Positions 15,374 to 24,613 of a DNA stretch of 64,000 nucleotides are shown here, piece by piece. Origin of the DNA: VRUE01 sp963714155 (GTDB lineage Bacteria > Actinomycetota > Thermoleophilia > Solirubrobacterales > 70-9); assembly GCA_963714155.1 (NCBI GenBank), contig OY970236.1, positions 1,302,001 through 1,366,000 of the forward strand, read 5' to 3'. The position numbers were made by a program, and so were the translations under genes. How positions within the stretch are numbered: position 1 is the first letter of the stretch; the number at the start of each line of letters is the position of its first letter. A model generated the notes under the pieces. That model ran no database searches and was not told the origin of the DNA. It saw only the letters and a list, made by a program, of their open reading frames with translations.

Positions 15374-16600
15374 CTAGCCCCTGGCGGCGGCGAGCAGTCC
15401 GGGCGCTGGCCGGTAGGCCTCGCCGTGCTCGGCGCGGAGCTCTTCGAGCAAAGCGACGGCCCGGTCGGCGCCGAGCAGCTCGGTCAGCTCCAGCGGCCCG
15501 CGCGGCCAGTTGAAGCCAAGTCGCATCGCCGTGTCCATGTCGGCCGGGGAGCCGATCTGCTCTTCGAGCGCGAAGGCCGCCTCGTTGGCGATCTGGGCGA
15601 AGAGCCGGGGGAGGATGGTCGGAGCGGCTGGGTCAATCTGGGCGAGCGCCTCGGGGTCCAGCGTCAACTCGCCTGCTCCGCTGTTCTCTTGCCGCGACAG
15701 TTTGTGCGAAGGAACAGCGGAAGCGGGGTTGGGAGGGTCGCTGTAGTCGTAGAAGCCCTGGCCGCTCTTGCGGCCGAGGCGGCCCTCGGCGACCAGCCCC
15801 TCTTGGATCGGGCTGGGGCGCCAGCGCTCGGGCTCGCCGCCCTGGGCGTAGAAGGAGCGGGCGACGCTGAGGTTGACGTCGAGGCCGATCAGGTCGATCA
15901 GCTCGAAGGGGCCCATGCGGAAGCCGCCGCCGAGCCGGCAGACGCGGTCGATCGTCGCCGCGTCGGCGACGCCGTCGCCAAGCATGCGCAGCGACTCCAG
16001 GGTGAAGGGACGGGCGAGGCGGTTGGCGATGAAGCCGGGACTGTCCTTGGCCTGGATCGGCGTGCGGCCCATGCGCCTACCGACCGCAGTCGTCGCCTCC
16101 AGTGCCGCTGCCGCGGAGTCCGCCGTGGCGACGACCTCGACCAGCTTCATCAGCGCCGGCGGGTTGAAGAAGTGCATGCCGACGACCCGCTCGCGGCGCG
16201 GCACGGCGGCGGCGATCGGGGTGATCGGCAGCGAGGAGGTGTTGCTGGCGAGGATCGCCTCCGGCCCGCAGGCGTCGGCGAGGGCGGCGAAGAGCTCGCG
16301 CTTCAGCTCCAGGTCCTCTGGCGCCGCCTCGATCACCAGGTCGCATTCGCCGAGATCGCCGAGGCTCGTGGTGGCGCCGACGCGGGTGCTGGCGTCATTC
16401 GCTTCGGCGTCGCTCCACATGCCCTTGGTAGCTCCCTTGGCGAGCGATTGGTGCAAACGGCGCATGCCGGTCTCCAGCGCCGTCCCGATCGGGTCGTGCA
16501 GGCGCGTCTCGTAGCCGCCGAGGGCAGCGACCTGGGCGATCCCGGCCCCCATCGTGCCGGCGCCGACCACGCCGATCCGCTCCACGCCGCCTTCGTTCAC
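15374..16600 (-). CDS. 3-hydroxyacyl-CoA dehydrogenase
   Basis: This enzyme oxidises 3-hydroxyacyl-CoA to 3-ketoacyl-CoA with NAD. GTG 16598-16600 overlaps the stop of the enoyl-CoA hydratase (GTGA), giving 408 residues. The N-terminal Rossmann fold shows VVGAGTMGAGIAQVAALGG. SNTSSLPIT and GMHFFNPPALMKLVE contain the catalytic His, and the C-terminal domain begins with KDSPGFIANR. A second, partial copy of the C-terminal domain follows (about 310-400, with GFNWPRGPLE). The duplicated architecture matches PaaH/FadB-like dehydrogenases. It is coupled to the upstream hydratase and immediately precedes the alkyl sulfatase. Confidence 0.92.
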   Translation of the reverse strand: MNEGGVERIGVVGAGTMGAGIAQVAALGGYETRLHDPIGTALETGMRRLHQSLAKGATKGMWSDAEANDASTRVGATTSLGDLGECDLVIEAAPEDLELKRELFAALADACGPEAILASNTSSLPITPIAAAVPRRERVVGMHFFNPPALMKLVEVVATADSAAAALEATTAVGRRMGRTPIQAKDSPGFIANRLARPFTLESLRMLGDGVADAATIDRVCRLGGGFRMGPFELIDLIGLDVNLSVARSFYAQGGEPERWRPSPIQEGLVAEGRLGRKSGQGFYDYSDPPNPASAVPSHKLSRQENSGAGELTLDPEALAQIDPAAPTILPRLFAQIANEAAFALEEQIGSPADMDTAMRLGFNWPRGPLELTELLGADRAVALLEELRAEHGEAYRPAPGLLAAARG

Positions 16601-17367
16601 TTGCCCTCGAACCTTGGCTCGCGCTTCTCCAGGAACGCCTCCATGCCCTCGACCCGGTCCTCGGTCGCCATCGCCAGCTCGTAGAGCCGCCGCTCGTTCT
16701 CGAGGCCGGCGGAGAGCGCGGTCTCCTCGGCGGCGATCACGGCCTGCTTGGCAAGGCGGGCCGCGATCGGCGGCCGCTCGGCGACGGTCTGGGCCAGCGC
16801 CATCGCCTCCTCCAGCCACTTGCCCTTCTTCGCGACCTTGTTGACCAGGCCCATCGTGTGCGCCGTCTCGGCGTCGAAGCGCCGACCGGTGAGCACGTAC
16901 TCCATCGCCAGCTGCTTGCCCAGCACTCGTGCCAAGCGCTGGGTGCCACCACCGCCGGGGATGATCCCGAGCGTGATCTCGGGCTGGCCGAAGGTGGCGT
17001 TCTCGGCGGCGACGATCATGTCGCAGGCGAGCGCCAGCTCGCAGCCGCCGCCCAAGGCGTAGCCGGAGACCGCGGCGATCATCGGCGTCTTGATCGCCGC
17101 CAGCCGTCGCCAGAAGCTTGCCGCCGGGTGGCGCAGCGCCTCGGCGAAGCTGCGCTCGCTCATCGCCTTGATGTCGGCGCCAGCGGCGAAGACCTTGTCG
17201 GAGCCGGCGATGACGACGCAGCGGACCTCGGGGTCGGGGTCGAGGCGCTCGAGCTCGCCTGTCAGTAGCTCCATCACCTCGGGTGAGAGCGCGTTGCGCG
17301 CCTCCGGCCGGTTGATCCGCAGCAGGACGACGTGGCCGTCGCGCGAGCTCTCGACCAGCTCGGCCAA
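16597..17367 (-). CDS. Enoyl-CoA hydratase/isomerase family protein
   Basis: The 256-residue protein belongs to the crotonase family and would hydrate trans-2-enoyl-CoA. It has the substrate loop VFAAGADIKAM (oxyanion hole) and GYALGGGCELALACDM. The two catalytic glutamates are plausibly in ALGGGCE and FGQPEITLGIIPGGGG. The start is TTG 17367, 3 nt after the acyl-CoA dehydrogenase stop, so translation may depend on coupling. Its stop overlaps the next gene. Confidence 0.92.
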   Translation of the reverse strand: MAELVESSRDGHVVLLRINRPEARNALSPEVMELLTGELERLDPDPEVRCVVIAGSDKVFAAGADIKAMSERSFAEALRHPAASFWRRLAAIKTPMIAAVSGYALGGGCELALACDMIVAAENATFGQPEITLGIIPGGGGTQRLARVLGKQLAMEYVLTGRRFDAETAHTMGLVNKVAKKGKWLEEAMALAQTVAERPPIAARLAKQAVIAAEETALSAGLENERRLYELAMATEDRVEGMEAFLEKREPRFEGK

Positions 17368-17370
17368 GGG

Positions 17371-18540
17371 CTACTCGGCCACCATCGGTGTCATCGCGTT
17401 GATCCCGGTCGCAGCGCGGCCGATGATCATCTTCTGGATCTGCGAGGTGCCCTCGTAGAGGGTGGTGACGCGGGCGTCGCGCAGGTAGCGCTCGACCGGG
17501 TAGTCGTCGACGTAGCCGGAGCCGCCGTGGACCTGGATCGCCAGGTTGGCGCACTCGACCGCCGACTCGGTCGCGTACAGCTTCGCCACCGAGGTCTCGG
17601 TCGTGTTCGGCTTGCCTTCGTCCTTGAGCACGCCGGCGCGGTAGACCAGCATCCGCGAGGCGTCGCGCTTGAGGATCATGTCGGCGATCATCTCCTGGAC
17701 CAGCTGGAAGCGGGCCAGCGGGACGCCGAACTGTTTGCGCTCCTTGGCGTAGGCAACCGAAGCTTCGACGCAGCCTTCGCAGATGCCGACGCAGCCGGCG
17801 GCGACGCTGTAGCGGCCGTTGTCGAGGGCGCTCATCGCGACCTTGAAGCCGTCGCCGATCTCACCGAGCATCGCGTCCTCGCCGACCTCGACCGAGTCGA
17901 GCGCGATCTCGCCGGTGTCGGAGGAGCGCAGGCCGAGCTTGCCGTGGATCTCCTGCGTGGTGAAGCCCTCGCTGTCGCAGGGAACGAGGAAGCAGGCGAG
18001 GCCCTTGTGCTTCTTCTCGGGGTCGGTCTGGGCGAAGATCAGCGCCACCTCGGAGAAGTTGGCGAGCGAGATCCACATCTTCTGGCCGCTGATCGACCAG
18101 CCGGAGTCGGTCTTGGTCGCCCGGGTGCGCAGGTTGGCGGCGTCGGAGCCGGTATCGGGCTCGGTCAGGCCGAAGCAGCCGAGTGCCTCGCCCGAGCAGA
18201 GGCGGGGCAGCCACTTCTGCTTCTGCTCCTCGGTGCCCCACTTCTCGATCGAGCCGGCGACCAGCGAGGTCTGCACGGAGACGACGGTGCGGGCGGAGGA
18301 GTCGGCGCGGCCGACCTGCTCGACGATCAGGCCGTAGCCGAGGTAGTCGAGGCCGCGGCCGCCGTACTGCTCGGAAACCGGCGCGCCGAGGTAGCCGACC
18401 TCGCCCAGCTTGCTGGCCAGCTCGCGGTCGAAGCGGGCGGCGCGATCGTTCTCTTTGACGCGGGGCGCGATCACGCCGTCGGCGAATTCGCGTGCGGTTT
18501 CGGAGATCAAACGCTGCTCGTCGGTCAACTGGAAGTCCAT
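17371..18540 (-). CDS. Acyl-CoA dehydrogenase (FAD)
   Basis: The 389-residue flavoprotein catalyses the first step of beta-oxidation. It shows the signature CFGLTEPDTGSDAANLRT and the FAD-contact region WISLANF. The C-terminal domain has GGSGYVDDYPVERYLRDA and the catalytic-base segment TTLYEGTSQIQ, with the Glu in YEGT. Chain-length preference cannot be judged. It lies 28 nt downstream of the aminotransferase reading frame and just before the hydratase, in the order dehydrogenase, hydratase, hydroxyacyl dehydrogenase. A second dehydrogenase of this family is at 40544. Confidence 0.93.
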   Translation of the reverse strand: MDFQLTDEQRLISETAREFADGVIAPRVKENDRAARFDRELASKLGEVGYLGAPVSEQYGGRGLDYLGYGLIVEQVGRADSSARTVVSVQTSLVAGSIEKWGTEEQKQKWLPRLCSGEALGCFGLTEPDTGSDAANLRTRATKTDSGWSISGQKMWISLANFSEVALIFAQTDPEKKHKGLACFLVPCDSEGFTTQEIHGKLGLRSSDTGEIALDSVEVGEDAMLGEIGDGFKVAMSALDNGRYSVAAGCVGICEGCVEASVAYAKERKQFGVPLARFQLVQEMIADMILKRDASRMLVYRAGVLKDEGKPNTTETSVAKLYATESAVECANLAIQVHGGSGYVDDYPVERYLRDARVTTLYEGTSQIQKMIIGRAATGINAMTPMVAE

Positions 18541-18568
18541 CTCACCCCTTGCTTTCTCTGGTCTCTGC

Positions 18569-19365
18569 TCATTGAAGTTCCCGACCCAGGGTGGCCTTGA
18601 ACGCTTCTTGGGCCTCGCGTGTGCGAGGGCCGGGCGTTTCGGCCAGCTCGGTGCCGTCGACTCGCCGAGACGGCCTGGATCTCGCGCGTGGTCGAGGCGA
18701 GGAAGGCCTCTTTGGCGGCGCGCAGGTCGGCCGCCGGCCAGGCTCCCTCCTCGACGTCGAGCGCTTTGACCAGGCGATCGCGGGTGATCGACTCGAGCAC
18801 GCCGTTGTCGAGCGCCGGGGTGCGCAGGCCGCCCTGGGGTGAGACCCAGAAGATCGCCGAGGTCGGCGGCTCGAGCACGATGCCGTCGGGCTGGACCAGC
18901 ACCGCCTCGTCGGCGCCCTGGGCCTTGGCCAACCGGGTCGACTGCATGTTGGCGGCGTAGGAGAGCGACTTGACCCCGTTGAGGATGATCGTCGGGCTGT
19001 AGGTGACCGTGGCAACGCTGACCGTCTCGGCGTGGGCGGGAATCGGCTCGGTCATCGCCAGGCGGCGGCCGCCGCGGGTGACGATCAGCCGCAACTGCCC
19101 GTCGGCATCACCGAGCTCAGTGAGCAGTGCCTCGATCTCGCTCTCCAGCGCGGCGCGGTCGAACTCGAGCTCGATCGCTGCGGCCGAGCGCCCGAGGCGA
19201 TCGAGGTGATCGACCAGGGCGAAAGGCTTCCCGTCGTAGAGCCGGATCACCTCGAAGGCGCCGTCGCCGCGGTAGAGCCCGTCGTCCTTCAGCGGGTACG
19301 ACCGCCTCCGCGGTTGCGGTGATCCGCCCATCGACGCTTGCGAGCTCTCGCAGCACAGTCGCCAT
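18569..19365 (-). pseudogene. Class IV aminotransferase / ADC-lyase-like gene with two apparent frameshifts
   Basis: The reading frame starts MATVLRELASVDGRITATA (ATG 19365). It must shift near 19294-19299 to continue as LKDDGLYRGDGAFEVIRL, and shift again near 18656-18667 to finish as DGTELAETPGPRTREA. Both shifts are +1; removing one base at each restores a normal fold-type-IV PLP enzyme of about 264 residues. Family signs are GDGAFEVIR, the Lys in LNGVKSLSYAANM, and TTREIQAV. It could be a branched-chain aminotransferase or aminodeoxychorismate lyase. Four other nearby genes show the same defect, so a sequence error is more likely than decay. TAGCCT lies 9 nt before the ATG. Confidence 0.7.
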
Positions 19366-19391
19366 CGGCTGGCGAGGCTACTAAGCCACCC

Positions 19392-19440
19392 CTTCCGGTG
19401 CGCTTTATGTGGCCCATGGCCACATAAAGCGCACCGGAAG
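19392..19440. repeat. Perfect 23-bp palindromic element, copy 1
   Basis: Arms starting CTTCCGGTGCGCTTTATGTG pair perfectly over 23 bp around a 3-nt loop. The element sits between the thiolase stop and the aminotransferase promoter. Copies with the same arm sequence occur at 51058 and 61815. Confidence 0.9.
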
Positions 19441-19442
19441 CG

Positions 19443-20647
<1,205 letters not shown>

Positions 20648-20680
20648 CCGCGGAATTAAAGGGGACCGCTGGGGTCGGCG

Positions 20681-20686
20681 TATCCT
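20681..20686 (+). promoter_or_regulatory. -10 box of a probable leaderless promoter
   Basis: TATCCT is exactly 6 nt before GTG 20693. No ribosome-binding site is visible, which fits leaderless transcription. Confidence 0.55.
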
Positions 20687-20692
20687 TGCCGC

Positions 20693-21004
20693 GTGTACTT
20701 CGTCCTCGGAACCGTTGCGATGGTGCTGCTCGTCGTCGGCGTGCTCTTTCTGATGGAGCACTTCTACACCGGCAACAACGCCGAACTTCTCGATTGGAAG
20801 CCGACCCGCTCACCCGGACTCGAGGTGCAGAACGAGGTCGACGATGTGCAGCAGATGCTCGAGGCGCAGAACGAGATGCGCCGCCGCCGCGGCGCCGCCG
20901 AGCGCAGCGAGCAGGAGCTGCGCGACGAGGTCGCCGCCGAGGAGCGTCGAGCGGTTGCGCCGCCGCAGCCGCTTCGAGGCGACCTGAGTTGGCCCGGGCG
21001 CTGA
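20693..21004 (+). CDS. Small membrane protein with cytoplasmic coiled coil
   Basis: The 103-residue protein begins with one transmembrane helix (about residues 2-21, FVLGTVAMVLLVVGVLFLME). A short linker, TGNNAELLDWKPTRSP, is followed by a charged helical stretch (EVQNEVDDVQQMLEAQNEMRRRRG) likely to form a coiled coil. I do not recognise a family. It begins at GTG, diverges from the thiolase, and its 3' end overlaps the next gene by 16 nt. Confidence 0.65.
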   Translation: MYFVLGTVAMVLLVVGVLFLMEHFYTGNNAELLDWKPTRSPGLEVQNEVDDVQQMLEAQNEMRRRRGAAERSEQELRDEVAAEERRAVAPPQPLRGDLSWPGR

Positions 21005-21423
21005 TCGTCGGCTGCGGCTGCCGGGGCCGGGAGCTGGGAGGCGGGCTGCTCGCGGACGGTTGGGCGGTGCGGGGGACGAGCCGGCGAGAGGATGGGCTCG
21101 CCGCGATCGAGGCAGCCGGGATCGAGCCCGCTCTCGCCGACCCCGAGCGCCCGGCGACGCTGCTGGACCTGGTCGGCGACGTCGCCGCCGTCTACTGGCT
21201 GCTCGGTTCGGCTGCCGGAGATCCCGAGAGCATCGAGGCGATTCACGGGCCCCGACTCGAGCGCTTCCTCGAGCGCTTGGTTGAAACCCCGGTGCGGCGC
21301 TTCATCTACGAGGCGACGGGGTCGGTCGGCCCGGAGGTCCTCGCGGGCGGCGCGGCCCTGGTCGAGCGGGCAGCGGAGACCTGGCGGATCCCGGTCGAGG
21401 TCCTGCGCTCGCCCGTCGTGTAA
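20989..21423 (+). CDS. Short Rossmann-fold NAD(P)-binding protein
   Basis: Starting at TTG 20989 the protein has 144 residues. It opens with a dinucleotide-binding motif ALIVGCGCRGRELGGGLL, then WAVRGTSRR. Later parts resemble the NAD(P)-dependent epimerase family (VAAVYWLLGSAAG, RFIYEATGSVG). It is about half the usual length of an SDR and ends with VEVLRSPVV, so it lacks the C-terminal substrate domain. It may be a regulator-type NmrA-like protein or a degenerate enzyme. The start is uncertain because of the overlap with the upstream gene. Confidence 0.6.
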   Translation: MARALIVGCGCRGRELGGGLLADGWAVRGTSRREDGLAAIEAAGIEPALADPERPATLLDLVGDVAAVYWLLGSAAGDPESIEAIHGPRLERFLERLVETPVRRFIYEATGSVGPEVLAGGAALVERAAETWRIPVEVLRSPVV

Positions 21424-21456
21424 CGCGTTGGAGTCCTCCTGCGACCACAACGCGTT
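21422..21456 (+). terminator. Inverted repeat after the Rossmann-fold gene
   Basis: AACGCGTTG (21422-21430) and CAACGCGTT (21448-21456) pair over 9 bp around a 17-nt loop immediately at the stop codon. The sequence between it and the peroxiredoxin ATG (21457-21535) is distinctly AT-richer and probably holds that gene's promoter, but no clear -35/-10 pair with normal spacing was found. Confidence 0.4.
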
Positions 21457-21535
21457 GCAGGGCGGCAACTGCATATGACTAAACTCGGATAGGGATTTAG
21501 GTAAATGTCCACACAGCGAGTGAAGGAGCAGTCTG

Positions 21536-22207
21536 ATGGCGCTGCAGCTTGGTGACGTAGCACCCGATTTCGAGGCCGAGACGACCGAGGGCCGGATCAA
21601 GTTCCACGACTGGATCGGCGATTCGTGGGCCGTCCTGTTCTCGCACCCGAAGGACTTCACGCCGGTCTGCACGACCGAGCTCGGCTACATGGCCAGCATC
21701 GAGCCCGAGTTCGCCAAGCGCAACGTCAAAATCATCGGCCTCTCGATCGACCCGCTCGACCGCCACGAGGAGTGGGCCAAGGACATCGCGGACACGCAGG
21801 GGACGGCGCCCAACTACCCGATCATCAGCGATGCCGACTTCAACGTCGCGCGCCTCTACGGAATGCTGCCGGCCAACGTCTCCGGCAGCGCCGAGGACCG
21901 CACCCCCGCCGACAACCAGACCGTGCGCAACGTCTTCGTCGTCGGTCCCGACAAGAAGATCAAACTGATCCTCGTCTACCCGATGACCACCGGCCGCAAC
22001 TTCGACGAGGTGCTGCGGGTGATCGACTCGCTGCAGCTGACCGCCAATCACAAAGTCGCCACCCCTGCCCAGTGGCAGCAGGGCGACGACGTGATCATCG
22101 CCGGCTCGGTCTCCAACGACGAAGCGAAAGAGGCCTACCCGAACGGTTGGGAGTCCCCGCGTCCGTACATCCGCATCGTTCCCCAGTCCGAGGCCGAGAA
22201 GGCCTAG
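21536..22207 (+). CDS. 1-Cys peroxiredoxin (Prx6 type)
   Basis: Peroxiredoxins reduce hydrogen and organic peroxides using a reactive cysteine. The 223-residue protein has the motif HPKDFTPVCTTELG with the peroxidatic Cys45 and a normal N-terminal PDFEAETTEG. The C-terminal region has NFDEVLRVIDSLQLT and a long end domain typical of the Prx6/1-Cys group, without a clear resolving Cys. GAAGGAG lies 8 nt before the ATG, which fixes the start. Electrons could come from TrxB and thioredoxin, inferred from the family. Confidence 0.93.
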   Translation: MALQLGDVAPDFEAETTEGRIKFHDWIGDSWAVLFSHPKDFTPVCTTELGYMASIEPEFAKRNVKIIGLSIDPLDRHEEWAKDIADTQGTAPNYPIISDADFNVARLYGMLPANVSGSAEDRTPADNQTVRNVFVVGPDKKIKLILVYPMTTGRNFDEVLRVIDSLQLTANHKVATPAQWQQGDDVIIAGSVSNDEAKEAYPNGWESPRPYIRIVPQSEAEKA

Positions 22208-22218
22208 TTGAAGCGCCG

Positions 22219-22743
22219 TCAGGCGCCGGTTTGCAGGCGGCTGAGCAGGTCGCCGAGGATCCGCGCCGTGGCCCCCCAGATCAGCTGGCCTTCGACCTCG
22301 TAGGTCGGCGTGTGGATGGGGACGCCGCGGCGGACCAGGCGACGGATCTCGTAGCTCTCGCGCAGCACCTCGAGCGAGAAGGTGAGGACGGTCTCGACCT
22401 CGGCCGGGTTCGGCCGTAGGTCGAGCTCCCGCGGGTGAGGGATGCGGCCGACGAAGGGGTGGATCCGGTAGTTGGTGACGAAGGTGTTGGTCGCCGGCAG
22501 CTCCTCGCCGAGCTCGACCTTGGCGGGGTCGAGACCGATCTCCTCCTCCGCCTCGCGCAACGCCGTCGCGCTGAGGTCGGCGTCTTCGGCGTCATGGCGA
22601 CCGCCGGGGAAAGAGATCTCACCCGCGTGGCGCCGCATGTCGGCGCGGCGCTCGGTGAAGACGAGGCCGGGCTCGTCGTCAGGCCAGCCGTAGAGCGGAA
22701 GCAGGACCGCGGCGTCGATTGGGCTTGGCGAGTTATCCGTCAT
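22219..22743 (-). CDS. Nudix hydrolase, CoA pyrophosphatase-like
   Basis: The 174-residue protein contains a Nudix box, GGRHDAEDADLSATALREAE followed by EEIGL, in which the REAEEE glutamates bind the metal. The preceding ERRADMRRHAGEISFPGG is the extended motif of the NudL/CoA pyrophosphatase branch, which turns CoA into phosphopantetheine and 3',5'-ADP. It is convergent with the peroxiredoxin (stops 11 nt apart). Confidence 0.88.
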   Translation of the reverse strand: MTDNSPSPIDAAVLLPLYGWPDDEPGLVFTERRADMRRHAGEISFPGGRHDAEDADLSATALREAEEEIGLDPAKVELGEELPATNTFVTNYRIHPFVGRIPHPRELDLRPNPAEVETVLTFSLEVLRESYEIRRLVRRGVPIHTPTYEVEGQLIWGATARILGDLLSRLQTGA

Positions 22744-22770
22744 ATGGACGCATAAGTCGCCAAGCCCCGC

Positions 22771-23599
22771 TCAGATGATGACCTGGACGGTGCCGCCGTC
22801 GACCGACCACGCCGCGCCGCTGACGTAGGAGGCGCGCTCGGAGCAGAGGAAGACGATCGCGCCGGCGATCTCGGCCGACTCGGCGAGGCGGCCGATCGGG
22901 CGCTTGGAGCCCGCCGTAGCGAGGGCATCCTCGCGGCTCGCATCGCCCGACATCTGCCTGCGACTGGTCGAGCAGGCCGCCGGGCTCCATCCACATCTCC
23001 GATTCGACCGGGCCGGGGCAGATCGCGTTGACGAGCACGCCGCTCTTGGCGTAGCGATCGGCGAAGAGGCGCGAGAGCGAGAGCTCGGCCGCCTTCGCCA
23101 CCGAGTACTCGGGCATCGCCGCCGAGGGGCGCTTGCCGGCGGTCGAGCAGACGTTGACGATGCGGCCCCAGCCACGCTCGGCCATCGGCGGCGCGGCGGC
23201 GCGGATCGCCCGCAGCGGCGCCATCACGTTGAGCTCGTACTGGGCGCGCCAGTCCTCGTCGGGCACGTCGTCGAGGTCGCGCCACTGGGCCGTGCCGGCG
23301 TTGTTGACGAGCACGTCGAGATGGCCGAAGTGCTCGACGGCAGCCGCGAGCATGCGCTCGCCGGCGTCCGCGTCGGTGACGTCGAGGATGAGGGTCTCGG
23401 CCCGCCCGGCCGACTCGTCTTCGGCCGCGTTTGCCCCGGCCTGGCGAGCCGCATCGGCGGCGGCGCGCAGCCGCTCCTCGTTGCGCGCCACCAGCAGGAC
23501 GTTGGCGCCCTCGGCGCAGAGCAGCCGCGCGGTCTCGGCGCCGATGCCCCGGCTGGCGCCGGTGACGACGCAGGCGCGCCCCTTCAGGCCGAGGTCCAT
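22771..23599 (-). pseudogene. Short-chain dehydrogenase with an apparent frameshift
   Basis: The protein starts MDLGLKGRACVVTGASRGIG (NAD-binding TGxxxGxG). It runs through NNAGTAQW and the catalytic region NVCSTAGKRPSAAMPEYSVAK, with Ser, Tyr and Lys present. After GPVESEMWMEPGG the frame shifts +1 near 22951-22975 and resumes as REDALATAGSKRPIGRLAES, ending SVDGGTVQVII. The intact length would be about 275 residues. It is likely an oxidoreductase of hydroxyl compounds; the substrate is unknown. Its ATG directly abuts the TAG of the OsmC-like gene, which is frameshifted too. Confidence 0.78.
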
Positions 23600-23996
23600 C
23601 TAGAGCGCCTCGACCCGGTCGGCGATCGTGACCTTGGTTTCGCCGGCCAGGACCTTGTGGACTGGGCATTTGCCGGCGACGACCAGCAGGCGCTCGCGCT
23701 GTTCGTCACTCAGCCCGCCTGGCAGTCGCAGCGTGACGGTCGAAGGAGAGCGGCGAGGCATCGAGGTCGACGTCCACGTCGACCTCGACCGAGCCGATGT
23801 CCCAGCCCTTGCGCTCGGCGTACATCTCCATCGTGATCGCGGTGCAGCTGGCGAGGCTGGCGGCGACTAGGCGGGTGGGGGAGGGACCGGTGTCGGTGCC
23901 GCCCGCCGCGGTCGGCTCGTCGATGCGCAGCGTGTGGCCGCCCTCGATCTCGACGTCGTGTGCGTAGCCATCCCGGCGGCGGGCGACGACCTTCAT
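23600..23996 (-). pseudogene. OsmC/Ohr-family protein with an apparent frameshift
   Basis: ATG 23996 opens MKVVARRRDGYAHDVEIEGG and continues with GPSPTRLVAASLASCTAITM, where the first peroxidatic Cys lies. After VDVDLDASPLS the frame shifts +1 near 23738-23750 and resumes TLRLPGGLSDEQRERLLVVA, then GKCPVHKVL with the second Cys, ending at TAG 23600. OsmC-like proteins reduce organic hydroperoxides. With the shift corrected the gene has both cysteines at normal spacing and about 131 residues, so it is probably functional. Confidence 0.78.
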
Positions 23997-24042
23997 CGTT
24001 GGCGAGCTAGTACCGCATAGCGAAACAAAGTCGCCATTCAGT

Positions 24043-24612
24043 TCAGCCGGCCTTGCGCCGGCCCTCGAAGAGCGCCGGATCATCGACGTCGACGAAGCGG
24101 GCCATCGCGTAGGCGTAGTCGGAGGCGCGGTTGACGAAGTGGATCACCGTCTCGCTGGCCAGCTCGCCTTCCTCGGCAAGGGCGGCGATACGGCGCTCGG
24201 CGCGGCGGATCACGGTGCGGGCGACGTCGAGCTGGGCGGAAAGCTGGTTGCCGCCGGGGATGACGAACTGGGGTGGCAGCTCGACCTCGCTCATGTAGCG
24301 GTCGATCAGCTGCTCCAGCTCGACCACCATCTCCTCGGTCGTGCGGCTGATCCCGTCTTCGAGCCGCTCGGCTGCCTCCGGCGCGGTGGCAAGCTCGGCG
24401 CCGGCGACGAAGAGGTCGTCCTGCAGGCGCAGGATGTCGGCGGCGAGCTCGGTCTGGCCGGAATCGCAGAGAGCTCGCGCGAGGCCGAGCTGGGAGCAGG
24501 CCTCGTCGAGCGCGCCGTAGGCCTCGGTGCGGCCGTGGTGCTTGGGAACGCGGCCGCCGTACCAGAGCGAGGTGGTGCCGTCGTCGCCCTTCTTGGTGTA
24601 GATCTTGACCAC
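24043..24612 (-). CDS. Cob(I)alamin adenosyltransferase, PduO type
   Basis: This enzyme transfers the adenosyl group of ATP to cob(I)alamin to make coenzyme B12. The 189-residue protein has the N-terminal ATP motif KIYTKKGDDGTTSLWYGG and the trimer-interface motif FVIPGGNQLSAQLDVARTV, followed by IRRAERR and the end motif NRASDYAYAMARF. GTG 24612 lies 1 nt after the stop of the upstream DUF1015 gene. No other B12 gene is in the window. Confidence 0.93.
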   Translation of the reverse strand: MVKIYTKKGDDGTTSLWYGGRVPKHHGRTEAYGALDEACSQLGLARALCDSGQTELAADILRLQDDLFVAGAELATAPEAAERLEDGISRTTEEMVVELEQLIDRYMSEVELPPQFVIPGGNQLSAQLDVARTVIRRAERRIAALAEEGELASETVIHFVNRASDYAYAMARFVDVDDPALFEGRRKAG

Positions 24613-24613
24613 G

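Noticed and set aside
19392..19440. Calling the palindromes simple rho-independent terminators
   Set aside because: There is no T-run, and one copy (61815) lies between two divergent starts where no transcript should end.
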